A stretch of 8,568 bases of DNA from an uncultured Gammaproteobacteria bacterium (GTDB lineage Bacteria > Pseudomonadota > Gammaproteobacteria > GCA-2729495), in assembly GCA_947258805.1 (NCBI GenBank), contig CAMYJV010000115.1:1-8568 (forward strand), in the 5' to 3' direction. Every line of letters begins with the position of its first letter. Position 1 is the first letter of the stretch. Both the position numbers and the translations under genes were made by a program. Positions 1-7,993 of this stretch are shown piece by piece. The notes below the pieces were generated by a model. It was not told where the DNA came from, made no database searches, and saw only the letters and a list, made by a program, of their open reading frames with translations.

Positions 1-1921
1 CCACGCGGGCAAGAATCACGATGAGCGCTGCCTGGCGCATGTAGGTGGACTTGCCGCCCATGTTCGGGCCGGTGATCACCAGCAGCCGCCGGCGATCGTC
101 CAGCTGCAGGTCGTTGGGGATGAAAGCTTGTTCCGACACTTGTTCCACCACCAGGTGCCGGCCGGCGCGGATGTCCAGGCCCGGCGCATCGCTCAGCGTC
201 GGCGGCCGCAGGTCGAGCTCGGCCGCCCGGCGCGCAAAATTGCCGAGCACGTCGATGGTGGCCAGCGCCCGGGCCATCTGCTGCAAACCGACCAGGTCCG
301 CAAGGTGGGCTTCGAGCAGCGTCTGGTACAAGTGTTTTTCCCGGGCCAGCGCGCGTTCTCGGCTGGACAGCACCTTGCCTTCGAAGGCCTTCAGTTCCGG
401 CGTGATGTAGCGTTCGGCACCTTTCAGCGTCTGCCGGCGCGTGTAATCGTCCGGCGCGCGTTCGGCCTGCGCCTTGCTGATTTCAATGTAATAGCCGTGG
501 ACCCGGTTGTAGCCCACCTTCAGTGACGGCAGACCGGTGCGCTCGCGTTCACGAGTCTCCAACTCGGCGAGATGGGCATCGGCATTCGCACTGATATCGC
601 GGAGTTCGTCGAGCTCCGCGTCGTAGCCGGGGGCAATGACCCCACCGTCGCGAATCAGCATCGGCGGGACAGCCACCAGCGCAGCACGGAGCCGTCGGTA
701 AATGTCGTCGTGTTGACCCAGGTCTGCGGCCAGCGTCTGCAGCAGCGGCGAATCTGTCGGCAGCGCGGCGCGGATGTCCGGCAGCAGGCCGAGCGCCGTG
801 CGCATCTGGGCCAGGTCCCGGGGCCGCGCGCTCTGCAGCGCGACCCGGCTCAGAATGCGTTCCAGGTCGCCGGCTTGCCGCAGCAGCCCGGTCAAGGTAT
901 CGCCGTCACCCTGGCCGAGCGCGTCGACGGCCTGGTAACGGGCCTTTAGCGTCGCCACGTTGCGCAGCGGACGATTCAGCCAGCGGCGCAGCAGCCGGCT
1001 GCCCATGGGCGATGTGCAGCGATCCATCACGCCGGCCAGCGTGTGTTCATCCCGCCCGGCCAGGCTGGTGCCTATCTCGAGGTTGCGGCGGGTCACCGCG
1101 TCCATCAACAGTGCATCGGAATGCCGCTCCGTGCTCAGGCCAGCGAGATGCGGGAGCGTCCCGCGCTGCGTGTCGCGCACATAGCTCAGCAGGCAGCCGG
1201 CAGCGCTGATCGCCGCACCGAGTTCAGCGCAACCGTAACCGTGCAGGTCTCGCGCACCGAACTGCGCGCACAGCGCACGGGTGGCCGCTTGCTCATCGAA
1301 GTGCCAGGGCGGTAGGTGCTGCACGCGAGTGGTTGCCGCAGACGGCAGCGCATCCGGGGCACCTTCTTCCAGCAGCAGTTCCGCGGGTTGCAGTCGCGCC
1401 AGTTCGGCGGTGAGAGCGTCCTGCCCGTCGAGCTCCGTGACGGTGAAGCGCCCGGCGCTCAGGTCCAGCCACGCCAGCCCGAAGCGCACGCCGCGCTGGC
1501 AAACGGCGGCCAGCAGGTTGTCGCGCCGGCTGTCCAGCAGCGCCTCGTCCGTCAGCGTGCCGGGCGTCAGCACGCGGACGACTTTGCGCTCCACCGGCCC
1601 CTTGCTGGTGGCCGGGTCGCCGATCTGTTCGCAAATGGCCACGGACTCGCCCCTGCGGATCAGCCTGGCCAGGTAAGTCTCGGCCGCGTGATACGGCACA
1701 CCGGCCATCGGGATCGGCTCGCCGCCCGATTTGCCGCGCGCGGTCAGCGTGATGTCGATCAGCTCGGCAGCCCGGCGCGCATCGTCGTAAAACAGCTCGT
1801 AGAAGTCGCCCATCCGGTAGAACAGCAGCATGTCGGGGAACTCCGACTTGATGCGCAGGTACTGCTGCATCATCGGCGTGTGGACCGAGGCGCCAATGGT
1901 TTCTGTAGCGGGGGTGCTCAT
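1..1921 (-). CDS. mutS: DNA mismatch repair ATPase MutS (partial, C-terminal part beyond window)
   Basis: MutS recognises mismatches and small loops in newly replicated DNA and recruits MutL. I read 640 codons on the minus strand from ATG at 1921-1919, running off the left edge. The mismatch-binding Phe-x-Glu motif is at F40-Y-E42 (context [13 protein letters not shown]). The clamp/core region carries [16 protein letters not shown], and the Walker [10 protein letters not shown] spans about residues 618-626 with Lys624. The F-x-E and Walker A residues are both displaced by four from E. coli numbering (F36/K620), so no net indel separates them. Walker B, the signature motif and the MutL/clamp-interacting C-terminus lie outside the window. 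The chosen start gives [20 protein letters not shown], close to the E. coli N-terminus. An in-frame GTG at 1960-1958 would add 13 unlikely residues. No Shine-Dalgarno sequence is visible. Leu590 replaces the Pro usual in the GRHPVVE motif. It is divergently transcribed from pncC. Confidence 0.97.
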   Translation of the reverse strand, partial: MSTPATETIGASVHTPMMQQYLRIKSEFPDMLLFYRMGDFYELFYDDARRAAELIDITLTARGKSGGEPIPMAGVPYHAAETYLARLIRRGESVAICEQIGDPATSKGPVERKVVRVLTPGTLTDEALLDSRRDNLLAAVCQRGVRFGLAWLDLSAGRFTVTELDGQDALTAELARLQPAELLLEEGAPDALPSAATTRVQHLPPWHFDEQAATRALCAQFGARDLHGYGCAELGAAISAAGCLLSYVRDTQRGTLPHLAGLSTERHSDALLMDAVTRRNLEIGTSLAGRDEHTLAGVMDRCTSPMGSRLLRRWLNRPLRNVATLKARYQAVDALGQGDGDTLTGLLRQAGDLERILSRVALQSARPRDLAQMRTALGLLPDIRAALPTDSPLLQTLAADLGQHDDIYRRLRAALVAVPPMLIRDGGVIAPGYDAELDELRDISANADAHLAELETRERERTGLPSLKVGYNRVHGYYIEISKAQAERAPDDYTRRQTLKGAERYITPELKAFEGKVLSSRERALAREKHLYQTLLEAHLADLVGLQQMARALATIDVLGNFARRAAELDLRPPTLSDAPGLDIRAGRHLVVEQVSEQAFIPNDLQLDDRRRLLVITGPNMGGKSTYMRQAALIVILARV

Positions 1922-2013
1922 GGTCGCAGTGTAAATCGAAGTCCATGGCCCGGGGGTCACACCGCCGGATGCCGGCACTTGACCTGCCGCTGCCACTGGC
2001 AGATCGTCGGCAT
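1922..2013. promoter_or_regulatory. Divergent mutS/pncC intergenic region
   Basis: This 92-bp spacer must hold the start signals for mutS (minus) and pncC (plus). On the plus strand TTGACC at 1979-1984 resembles a -35 box. The hexamer 17 bases on (GATCGT, 2002-2007) is a poor -10 and would put the transcript start almost on the pncC ATG. On the minus strand TACACT (1933-1928) is a fair -10 match, but no -35 lies at proper spacing. A small palindrome, CTGCC-act-GGCAG, occupies 1990-2002; it lacks the length and AT-rich centre of an E. coli SOS box. Neither gene has a clear ribosome-binding site here. These assignments are weak pattern matches. Confidence 0.3.
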
Positions 2014-2514
2014 ATGGACTGGGACGATGCCAAGCTGACAGTGCTCGCGCGGCGGGTGGCGGCAGCACTGGACGACCGGGCCTGGATGCTCGCCACGGCG
2101 GAATCCTGCACCGGTGGCTGGATCGCCAAGCTGTTGACCGATATTCCGGGCAGCTCGGCGTGGTTCCACGGCGGCTTCGTGACCTACAGCAACGCCGCCA
2201 AGACCGAAATGCTGGGCGTGCCGGCAACGCTGCTGGCCGGGACGGGCGCGGTGAGCCAGGCAGTGGTGGAGGCCATGGCCACCGGTGCACAGCGGCGCAG
2301 CGGTGCGGCGCTGGCAGTGGCGGTATCGGGCATTGCCGGGCCGGGCGGCGGCACGCCGGACAAGCCGGTGGGTACCGTGTGGTTCGCCTGGGCCGGCCCG
2401 GACGGCGTCCTGCGTACCGACGTTAGCCTGTTCCCGGGTGACCGTGAAGCAGTCCGCAGACACACGGTGGCGGGGGCCCTGGAAGGCGTGCTGGCCGCTG
2501 CGGCCCGGGAGTGA
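2014..2514 (+). CDS. pncC: Nicotinamide-nucleotide amidohydrolase PncC (CinA C-terminal domain family)
   Basis: PncC deamidates nicotinamide mononucleotide to nicotinate mononucleotide in the cytoplasm, returning the nicotinamide moiety produced by DNA ligase and other NAD consumers to NAD synthesis. The 166-residue product matches the stand-alone single-domain form (about 160-170 aa), not the longer CinA with an N-terminal MoCF domain. Visible family motifs are AESCTGG at 29-35 with the conserved Ser31, GGFVTYSN at 53-60 followed by K63, [10 protein letters not shown] at 105-114, [10 protein letters not shown] at 117-126, and GDREAVRR at 142-149. ATG 2014 gives an N-terminus of family length; an in-frame ATG at 1945 would add 23 residues with no homology I recognise. 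The ribosome-binding site is weak. The stop overlaps the GTG start of thpR, so the two are probably translationally coupled. The E. coli orthologue (ygaD/pncC) also lies just upstream of recA. Older annotations call this protein a competence/damage-inducible CinA; the amidase role is the one established for the family. Confidence 0.93.
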   Translation: MDWDDAKLTVLARRVAAALDDRAWMLATAESCTGGWIAKLLTDIPGSSAWFHGGFVTYSNAAKTEMLGVPATLLAGTGAVSQAVVEAMATGAQRRSGAALAVAVSGIAGPGGGTPDKPVGTVWFAWAGPDGVLRTDVSLFPGDREAVRRHTVAGALEGVLAAAARE

Positions 2515-3047
2515 GCACCGCGAGGTTGTTCTTTGCGCTGTGGCCCGATGCGCCGACCCGGCGCAGCCTGCGCAAGGCCTGCCGTCCCGCAGTGGCTTTC
2601 TCCGGCGGCCGGCCGGTGCCGCCGGCCAACTACCATCTGACCCTGGCCTTTCTCGGCAATGTGCCGGAGGTGGCTGTGCCGGAGATCCGGGCTGCCGCCG
2701 CGGCGGTAGAGCCGCCGGTACTGACCCTGCAACTGGACCGCTACGGCCACTTTCCACGCGCCCGGGTGCTGTGGCTGGGGCCCGCCGTGCCCCCGGCGGC
2801 ACTCGCGGAGCTTGCCGGCGCCCTGTGGGCTGTGGTGCAACCGCTGGGCCTTACACCCGACGGGCTGCCGTTTCGCCCCCACGTGACGATTGCCCGCAAG
2901 CTTGTCCGGCCGCCGCGCGATCCGCACGCGAAACCCGTCACCTGGCGCGTGCACGGCTTCGCACTGATTCGTTCCGTCACTGCGCCCACGGGCGCGCGTT
3001 ATACGGTTGATCAATGCTTTCCGGAAGGCTCATCTAATGAGCCTTAA
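2511..3047 (+). CDS. thpR: RNA 2',3'-cyclic phosphodiesterase / 2'-5' RNA ligase ThpR (2H phosphoesterase)
   Basis: ThpR-family enzymes hydrolyse RNA 2',3'-cyclic phosphates to 2'-phosphates and can reversibly join RNA ends through 2'-5' linkages; their cellular substrate is unsettled. The 178-aa product has the fold's duplicated hallmark: HLTL at residues 42-45 (in NYHLTLAFLGNV) and HVTI at 124-127 (in FRPHVTIARK), the two H-x-T-x motifs of the 2H superfamily. The N-terminal RLFFALWPD is also typical of bacterial ThpR, and the length is near the usual 175-185. Translation starts at GTG 2511, overlapping the pncC TGA as GTGA, which indicates coupling and one operon. The C-terminal codons and stop lie inside a 9-bp perfect inverted repeat. 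In E. coli thpR is not at this locus, so its place between pncC and recA marks a different lineage. Family assignment is firm; physiological role is not. Confidence 0.92.
   Translation: MSTARLFFALWPDAPTRRSLRKACRPAVAFSGGRPVPPANYHLTLAFLGNVPEVAVPEIRAAAAAVEPPVLTLQLDRYGHFPRARVLWLGPAVPPAALAELAGALWAVVQPLGLTPDGLPFRPHVTIARKLVRPPRDPHAKPVTWRVHGFALIRSVTAPTGARYTVDQCFPEGSSNEP
3025..3045 (+). repeat. Perfect 9-bp inverted repeat at the end of thpR
   Basis: The arms AAGGCTCAT (3025-3033) and ATGAGCCTT (3037-3045) are exact reverse complements around a 3-base spacer CTA. As RNA this is a tight hairpin ending in the thpR stop codon. The bases that follow (AACTTCATTAAG) are AT-rich but not a U-run, so it is not a textbook intrinsic terminator. 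It could end or stabilise the pncC-thpR transcript, or act at the DNA level as an operator upstream of recA. Confidence 0.55.
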
Positions 3048-3057
3048 CTTCATTAAG
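3043..3057. repeat. Palindrome upstream of recA, candidate operator
   Basis: CTTAA (3043-3047) and TTAAG (3053-3057) are inverted around CTTCA. In addition TAATGA (3035-3040) is inverted with TCATTA (3050-3055), so nested dyads form one AT-rich patch in an otherwise GC-rich region. It lies about 40-60 bp upstream of the likely recA -10. Such a patch could bind a repressor or activator, or simply be an UP-like element. No known consensus, including the E. coli LexA box, matches it. Confidence 0.3.
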
Positions 3058-3094
3058 CTTGTACTTTCGCAAAGCTGCCGGTGCCCGGGATCCA

Positions 3095-3103
3095 TGCAAT
3101 AAT
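3095..3103 (+). promoter_or_regulatory. Candidate recA promoter (extended -10)
   Basis: TGC followed by AATAAT (hexamer 3098-3103) fits an extended -10 element, with five of six bases matching TATAAT. No good -35 lies 16-18 bases upstream (CTGCCG-like sequence), which extended -10 promoters tolerate. Transcription would begin near 3110 and leave a leader of about 44 bases before recA. No CTGT-N8-ACAG LexA operator occurs between 3000 and 3153. The recA ribosome-binding site is also weak; the nearest purine stretch is CGAG around 3138-3141. Confidence 0.45.
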
Positions 3104-3153
3104 CCCCGCGCATTCCCGTCTTTCTTCCACCACTTTCCGAGTACCACACCACG

Positions 3154-4203
3154 ATGGATGACAACCGCAAGAAGGCCCTCGCGGCCGCCCTGGGACAGAT
3201 CGAGAAACAGTTTGGCAAAGGTTCGGTCATGCGCATGGGCGATGCCGGCCCGGCGCGTGATATCGAGGTGATTTCTACCGGGTCCCTGGGCCTGGACGTG
3301 GCCCTCGGCGTGGGCGGCCTGCCGAAGGGGCGCGTGGTGGAAATCTACGGCCCGGAATCTTCGGGCAAGACGACCCTGACCCTGCAGGTGGTGGCGGAAT
3401 GCCAGAAGGCCGGCGGCACGGCGGCCTTCGTCGACGCCGAACACGCCCTCGACCCCCAGTATGCGGGCAAGCTGGGCGTGAATGTCGACGACCTGCTGGT
3501 GTCGCAGCCGGACACCGGCGAGCAGGCCCTGGAAATCACCGATTTACTGGTGCGCTCCGGTGCGGTGGACGTGGTCGTTGTCGATTCCGTGGCGGCGCTG
3601 ACGCCGAAGGCAGAAATCGAGGGCGAGATGGGCGACACGCACGTGGGCCTGCAGGCGCGCCTGATGTCCCAGGCGCTGCGCAAGCTCACCGGCAACATCA
3701 AGCGCTCGAACACCATCGTCGTCTTCATCAACCAGATTCGCATGAAGATCGGCGTGATGTTCGGCAGTCCGGAGACCACCACCGGCGGCAACGCGCTGAA
3801 GTTCTACTCGTCGGTGCGCCTGGACATTCGTCGGATCGGCGCGATCAAGAAGGGCGACGAGGTCACGGGCAACCAGACCCGCGTGAAGGTGGTGAAAAAC
3901 AAGGTGGCACCACCGTTCAAGATGGCCGAGTTCGAGATCCTTTACGGCCACGGCATCTCCCGGGAAGGCGAGCTGATAGACATCGGCGCGCGCGAAGGTA
4001 TCGTGCACAAGTCCGGTGCGTGGTACAGCTACGAAGGGGACCGCATCGGCCAGGGCAAGGAGAACAGCCGGGAGTTCCTGTTGCAGCACCCCGAAATCGC
4101 TGCCGAGATCGACAGCAAGCTGCGGGCTCTGTTGATGCCCGCCAGCGCTGAGGCGGAAAAGCAGCCTGACGCTGAACCAGAGGCCCGGGCGGCGGAAGCC
4201 TGA
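3154..4203 (+). CDS. recA: Recombinase RecA
   Basis: RecA polymerises on single-stranded DNA, carries out homologous strand exchange, and when activated stimulates LexA self-cleavage. The 349-aa product aligns with E. coli RecA without offset through the core: Walker [10 protein letters not shown] at 66-74 with Lys72, catalytic Glu96, ATP-stacking Tyr103, Walker B VVVDS ending near Asp144-Ser145, Gln194 at the start of loop L2, and the L2 stretch [11 protein letters not shown] at 202-212. The N-terminal polymerisation helix ([19 protein letters not shown]) is intact. The C-terminal tail is rich in Ala, Glu and Asp, as expected for the acidic autoregulatory tail. ATG 3154 is the natural start. 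RecX follows 15 bases after the stop. Everything visible predicts a fully active enzyme; the unusual part is its control region, which has no recognisable E. coli-type SOS box. Confidence 0.99.
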   Translation: MDDNRKKALAAALGQIEKQFGKGSVMRMGDAGPARDIEVISTGSLGLDVALGVGGLPKGRVVEIYGPESSGKTTLTLQVVAECQKAGGTAAFVDAEHALDPQYAGKLGVNVDDLLVSQPDTGEQALEITDLLVRSGAVDVVVVDSVAALTPKAEIEGEMGDTHVGLQARLMSQALRKLTGNIKRSNTIVVFINQIRMKIGVMFGSPETTTGGNALKFYSSVRLDIRRIGAIKKGDEVTGNQTRVKVVKNKVAPPFKMAEFEILYGHGISREGELIDIGAREGIVHKSGAWYSYEGDRIGQGKENSREFLLQHPEIAAEIDSKLRALLMPASAEAEKQPDAEPEARAAEA

Positions 4204-4215
4204 GGCCTGCCGCCC
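4187..4215 (+). promoter_or_regulatory. GC-rich hairpin spanning the recA stop and recX start region
   Basis: GGGCGGC (4187-4193) is the exact reverse complement of GCCGCCC (4209-4215). Inside the loop GCC (4198-4200) can pair with GGC (4204-4206) around the TGA stop of recA. The right arm ends three bases before the recX ATG and covers most of the space where a ribosome would bind. There is no U-run, so termination is unlikely. A role in limiting recX translation unless ribosomes finishing recA open the stem is my inference. Confidence 0.45.
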
Positions 4216-4218
4216 ACC

Positions 4219-4680
4219 ATGCGCCCGGCCGGCCGCGGCCCGGCCAGCCCGCGCCGCTTCGCCATGGACTGCCTGGCTCGCCGGGAGCATTCCGCGGCGG
4301 AGCTGCGCCGCAAAATGGCCGCCCGGGACTTCACAGCCGACGAAATTGACGCAACACTTGCCCGCCTGGAGCAGGACGGCCTGCTCAGTGACGAGCGCTT
4401 TGCGCAGGCCTTCGTGGCCTGGCGCTCCCGCCGCGGGCAGGGCCCGCTCCGTCTGCGTGCGGAACTTGCGCAACGCGGGGTAACGGCAGAGCTGATCGAT
4501 GAGTCCCTGGAAGGCGTGGACTGGCACGGCGCCGCCCGCGTGGCCCGGGAAAAGAAATTCGGTCCGGAACTGCCGGCGCAGTATGCGGACAAGGCTCGCC
4601 AGGCGCGGTTTCTGCAGTATCGTGGTTTCGACCCGGAGCAGATCCAGCGGGCGCTGGCGGGTGGCTGGGAACAGGACTAG
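4219..4680 (+). CDS. recX: Regulatory protein RecX
   Basis: RecX binds RecA filaments and modulates, usually inhibits, their extension and ATPase activity. The 153-aa product is close to the E. coli length (166) and consists of the all-helical repeats typical of the family: an N-terminal [16 protein letters not shown] segment (18-33), a middle [32 protein letters not shown] region (about 51-78, RecX signature with DERFA and RxxxGxGPxRL), and a C-terminal [15 protein letters not shown] block. ATG 4219 lies 15 bases after recA. An in-frame ATG at 4264 would begin right at the first helix and lose the basic N-terminal tail, so I prefer 4219. The only purine stretch upstream is GAGG overlapping the recA stop, too far for a strong ribosome-binding site. 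A hairpin covers the initiation region, which fits translational coupling to recA. AlaS starts five bases after its stop. Confidence 0.94.
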   Translation: MRPAGRGPASPRRFAMDCLARREHSAAELRRKMAARDFTADEIDATLARLEQDGLLSDERFAQAFVAWRSRRGQGPLRLRAELAQRGVTAELIDESLEGVDWHGAARVAREKKFGPELPAQYADKARQARFLQYRGFDPEQIQRALAGGWEQD

Positions 4681-4685
4681 GGCAC

Positions 4686-7289
<2,604 letters not shown>

Positions 7290-7341
7290 TTCTGTGGCTG
7301 GAACGATCCACCGGCGCTGGGGTATGATCTGGTGACCCCGG

Positions 7342-7360
7342 GCGGCTTAGGAGGAGCTGC
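7342..7360 (+). promoter_or_regulatory. Hairpin with AGGAGG loop, candidate CsrA-binding site
   Basis: GCGGCT (7342-7347) can pair with AGCTGC (7355-7360) through five Watson-Crick pairs and one G-U, leaving TAGGAGG as the loop. CsrA/RsmA binds GGA motifs, best when in hairpin loops and preceded by A. The loop also looks like a perfect Shine-Dalgarno sequence, but no ATG, GTG or TTG follows at suitable distance, which argues against a leader ORF. CsrA binding is inferred from the pattern. Confidence 0.4.
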
Positions 7361-7372
7361 TTACGCATAACC

Positions 7373-7387
7373 GGCCCGGAACGGGCC
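7373..7387 (+). promoter_or_regulatory. Second csrA-leader hairpin with GGA at the loop
   Basis: GGCCCG (7373-7378) and CGGGCC (7382-7387) are perfect complements around the loop GAA, so GGA straddles the loop closing pair. ACC (7370-7372) and GGT (7390-7392) can extend the stem past a two-base bulge. It may be a further CsrA target or a pause or attenuation element; the downstream T6 run is too distant to call it a terminator. Confidence 0.35.
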
Positions 7388-7527
7388 TTGGTACTGCTGT
7401 CCTTTTTTCGCATGTTTGCAGGCGCGCGCAGGTGTTGCCTGTCGGTGAAGTGGGTGTCATCGGCGAAGAGGAGACGCTCGGGCGCGCGCCGGGATTGGCG
7501 TGCAAACAGGGCAAGAAAAAAAATAAC

Positions 7528-7535
7528 AGGGGGAG
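7528..7535 (+). promoter_or_regulatory. csrA ribosome-binding site overlapping a GGA motif
   Basis: AGGGGGAG ends two bases before the csrA ATG; its AGG portion sits seven bases upstream, a good Shine-Dalgarno position. The ACAGGGGGA context partly resembles the CsrA consensus ACARGGAUG, so CsrA could block its own initiation here, as shown for E. coli csrA. This site fixes the start at 7538 over longer in-frame possibilities. Confidence 0.55.
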
Positions 7536-7537
7536 CC

Positions 7538-7753
7538 ATGCTGATTCTGACGAGACGCGTCGGTGAGACCGTCATAATCGGGAACGAGGTGGACGTCACC
7601 GTTCTGGGCGTGAAAGGCAACCAGGTCAGACTGGGGGTCAAGGCACCGAAAGAAATTGCGGTGCACCGCGAAGAAATCTACGAGCGGATCTGCCAGGAAA
7701 AAAAACAAAACGGTTCGGCGCCGCCGGACGTAGCGGAAGCAGTCAACGACTGA
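7538..7753 (+). CDS. csrA: Carbon storage regulator CsrA (RsmA)
   Basis: CsrA is a small homodimeric RNA-binding protein that regulates translation and stability of many mRNAs by binding GGA motifs near ribosome-binding sites; small RNAs usually titrate it. The 71-aa product begins [15 protein letters not shown] and continues [29 protein letters not shown], the canonical five-strand domain. Leu4 and Arg6 in strand 1 and Arg44 in the VHREE motif, all needed for RNA binding, are present. The C-terminal helix is followed by a polar tail somewhat longer than the 61-aa E. coli protein. The reading frame is open upstream to an ATG at 7388, but the strong ribosome-binding site and universal N-terminus place the start at 7538. 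Location after alaS and before tRNA-Ser matches E. coli. Autoregulation is plausible from the GGA motifs in its leader. Confidence 0.98.
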   Translation: MLILTRRVGETVIIGNEVDVTVLGVKGNQVRLGVKAPKEIAVHREEIYERICQEKKQNGSAPPDVAEAVND

Positions 7754-7773
7754 TACCCTGCGCGGCCAGCCGA

Positions 7774-7803
7774 AGCGCGCCGGATCCACGGATTCGGCGC
7801 GCT
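7774..7803 (+). terminator. Strong hairpin downstream of csrA (possible terminator, no U-run)
   Basis: AGCGCGCCG (7774-7782) and CGGCGCGCT (7795-7803) are exact reverse complements. The pairing continues through a G-U pair and three more pairs to a CACG tetraloop, giving a stem of about 13 bp. The bases after it (GCTATTG) are not U-rich, so intrinsic termination is uncertain. It may protect the csrA mRNA 3' end or separate csrA from the tRNA. It begins 20 bases after the csrA stop. Confidence 0.5.
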
Positions 7804-7820
7804 GCTATTGAAAAGTGATC

Positions 7821-7911
7821 GGAGAGGTGGCTGAGTGGTCGAAAGCGCTCCCCTGCTAAGGGAGTAAGGGTTAAAAGCCCTTCGAGGGTTCGAATCCCTC
7901 CCTCTCCGCCA
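7821..7911 (+). tRNA. serV: tRNA-Ser (anticodon GCU)
   Basis: This tRNA reads AGC/AGU serine codons. The acceptor stem GGAGAGG (7821-7827) pairs with CCTCTCC (7901-7907), followed by discriminator G and an encoded CCA (7909-7911). The anticodon stem CTCCC (7848-7852)/GGGAG (7860-7864) holds the loop CTGCTAA with anticodon GCT at 7855-7857. The long variable arm AAGGG/CCCTT and the T-arm GAGGG-TTCGAAT-CCCTC confirm a class II serine tRNA. In E. coli the equivalent gene serV lies downstream of csrA, so the symbol follows position and anticodon. No clear separate promoter is visible. Confidence 0.97.
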
Positions 7912-7914
7912 AAT

Positions 7915-7939
7915 AAAAAGCCCTTGAAAGGGCTTTTTT
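7915..7939 (+). terminator. Rho-independent terminator after tRNA-Ser
   Basis: AAAAAGCCCT (7915-7924) pairs with AGGGCTTTTT (7929-7938) around a TGAA loop and runs into T6, with another T6 run at 7941-7946. The upstream A-run would let it also work on the opposite strand. It ends the tRNA transcript and isolates it from the permease gene. Confidence 0.92.
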
Positions 7940-7993
7940 GTTTTTTGCCATCAGGGATTCGAAGCCTCGAAGTTCGCCCGGTACCATCAGCGC

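Larger units (their letters stand above)
7290..7537 (+). promoter_or_regulatory. csrA leader region (no gene)
   Basis: This 248-bp spacer between alaS and csrA contains no convincing gene. TATGAT at 7323-7328 is a fair -10, flanked by the small inverted repeat GGGGT (7319-7323)/ACCCC (7335-7339), but lacks a good -35. Two hairpins follow at 7342-7360 and 7373-7387, each placing GGA in or at its loop. A T6 run at 7403-7408 lies 15 bases beyond the second hairpin, too far for a standard terminator. An A-rich stretch (7516-7523) precedes the csrA ribosome-binding site. If transcription starts near 7335, csrA has a leader of about 200 bases, a typical setting for post-transcriptional control. In Pseudomonas a lysC gene lies between alaS and csrA; I see no trace of it. 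Confidence 0.5.

Noticed and set aside
1990..2002. CTGCC-act-GGCAG palindrome as an SOS box for pncC
   Set aside because: The E. coli LexA site is 16 bp with CTGT/ACAG ends and an AT-rich middle; this one is 13 bp and GC-rich.
1293..2129. Long minus-strand open frame across mutS and the spacer
   Set aside because: It is a frame shadow of high-GC sequence: low-complexity Arg/Ala/Gly protein over the real mutS frame and the start of pncC.
7349..7370. Leader peptide behind the AGGAGG sequence
   Set aside because: No ATG, GTG or TTG lies at a workable distance; only CTG or ACG do. The hairpin-loop interpretation explains the motif better.
7370..7408. Rho-independent terminator between alaS and csrA
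   Set aside because: The T6 run is 15 bases past the hairpin at 7373-7387, too far for a standard intrinsic terminator.
7388..7537. 50-codon in-frame N-terminal extension of csrA
   Set aside because: The upstream residues are unlike any CsrA, while MLILTRR at 7538 is the universal N-terminus with a strong ribosome-binding site directly before it.
7954..7972. Partial resemblance to the tRNA T-arm as an attachment-site repeat
   Set aside because: Only a short GGGATTCGAA-like stretch is shared in part, with no extended copy of the tRNA 3' end and no integrase in the window.
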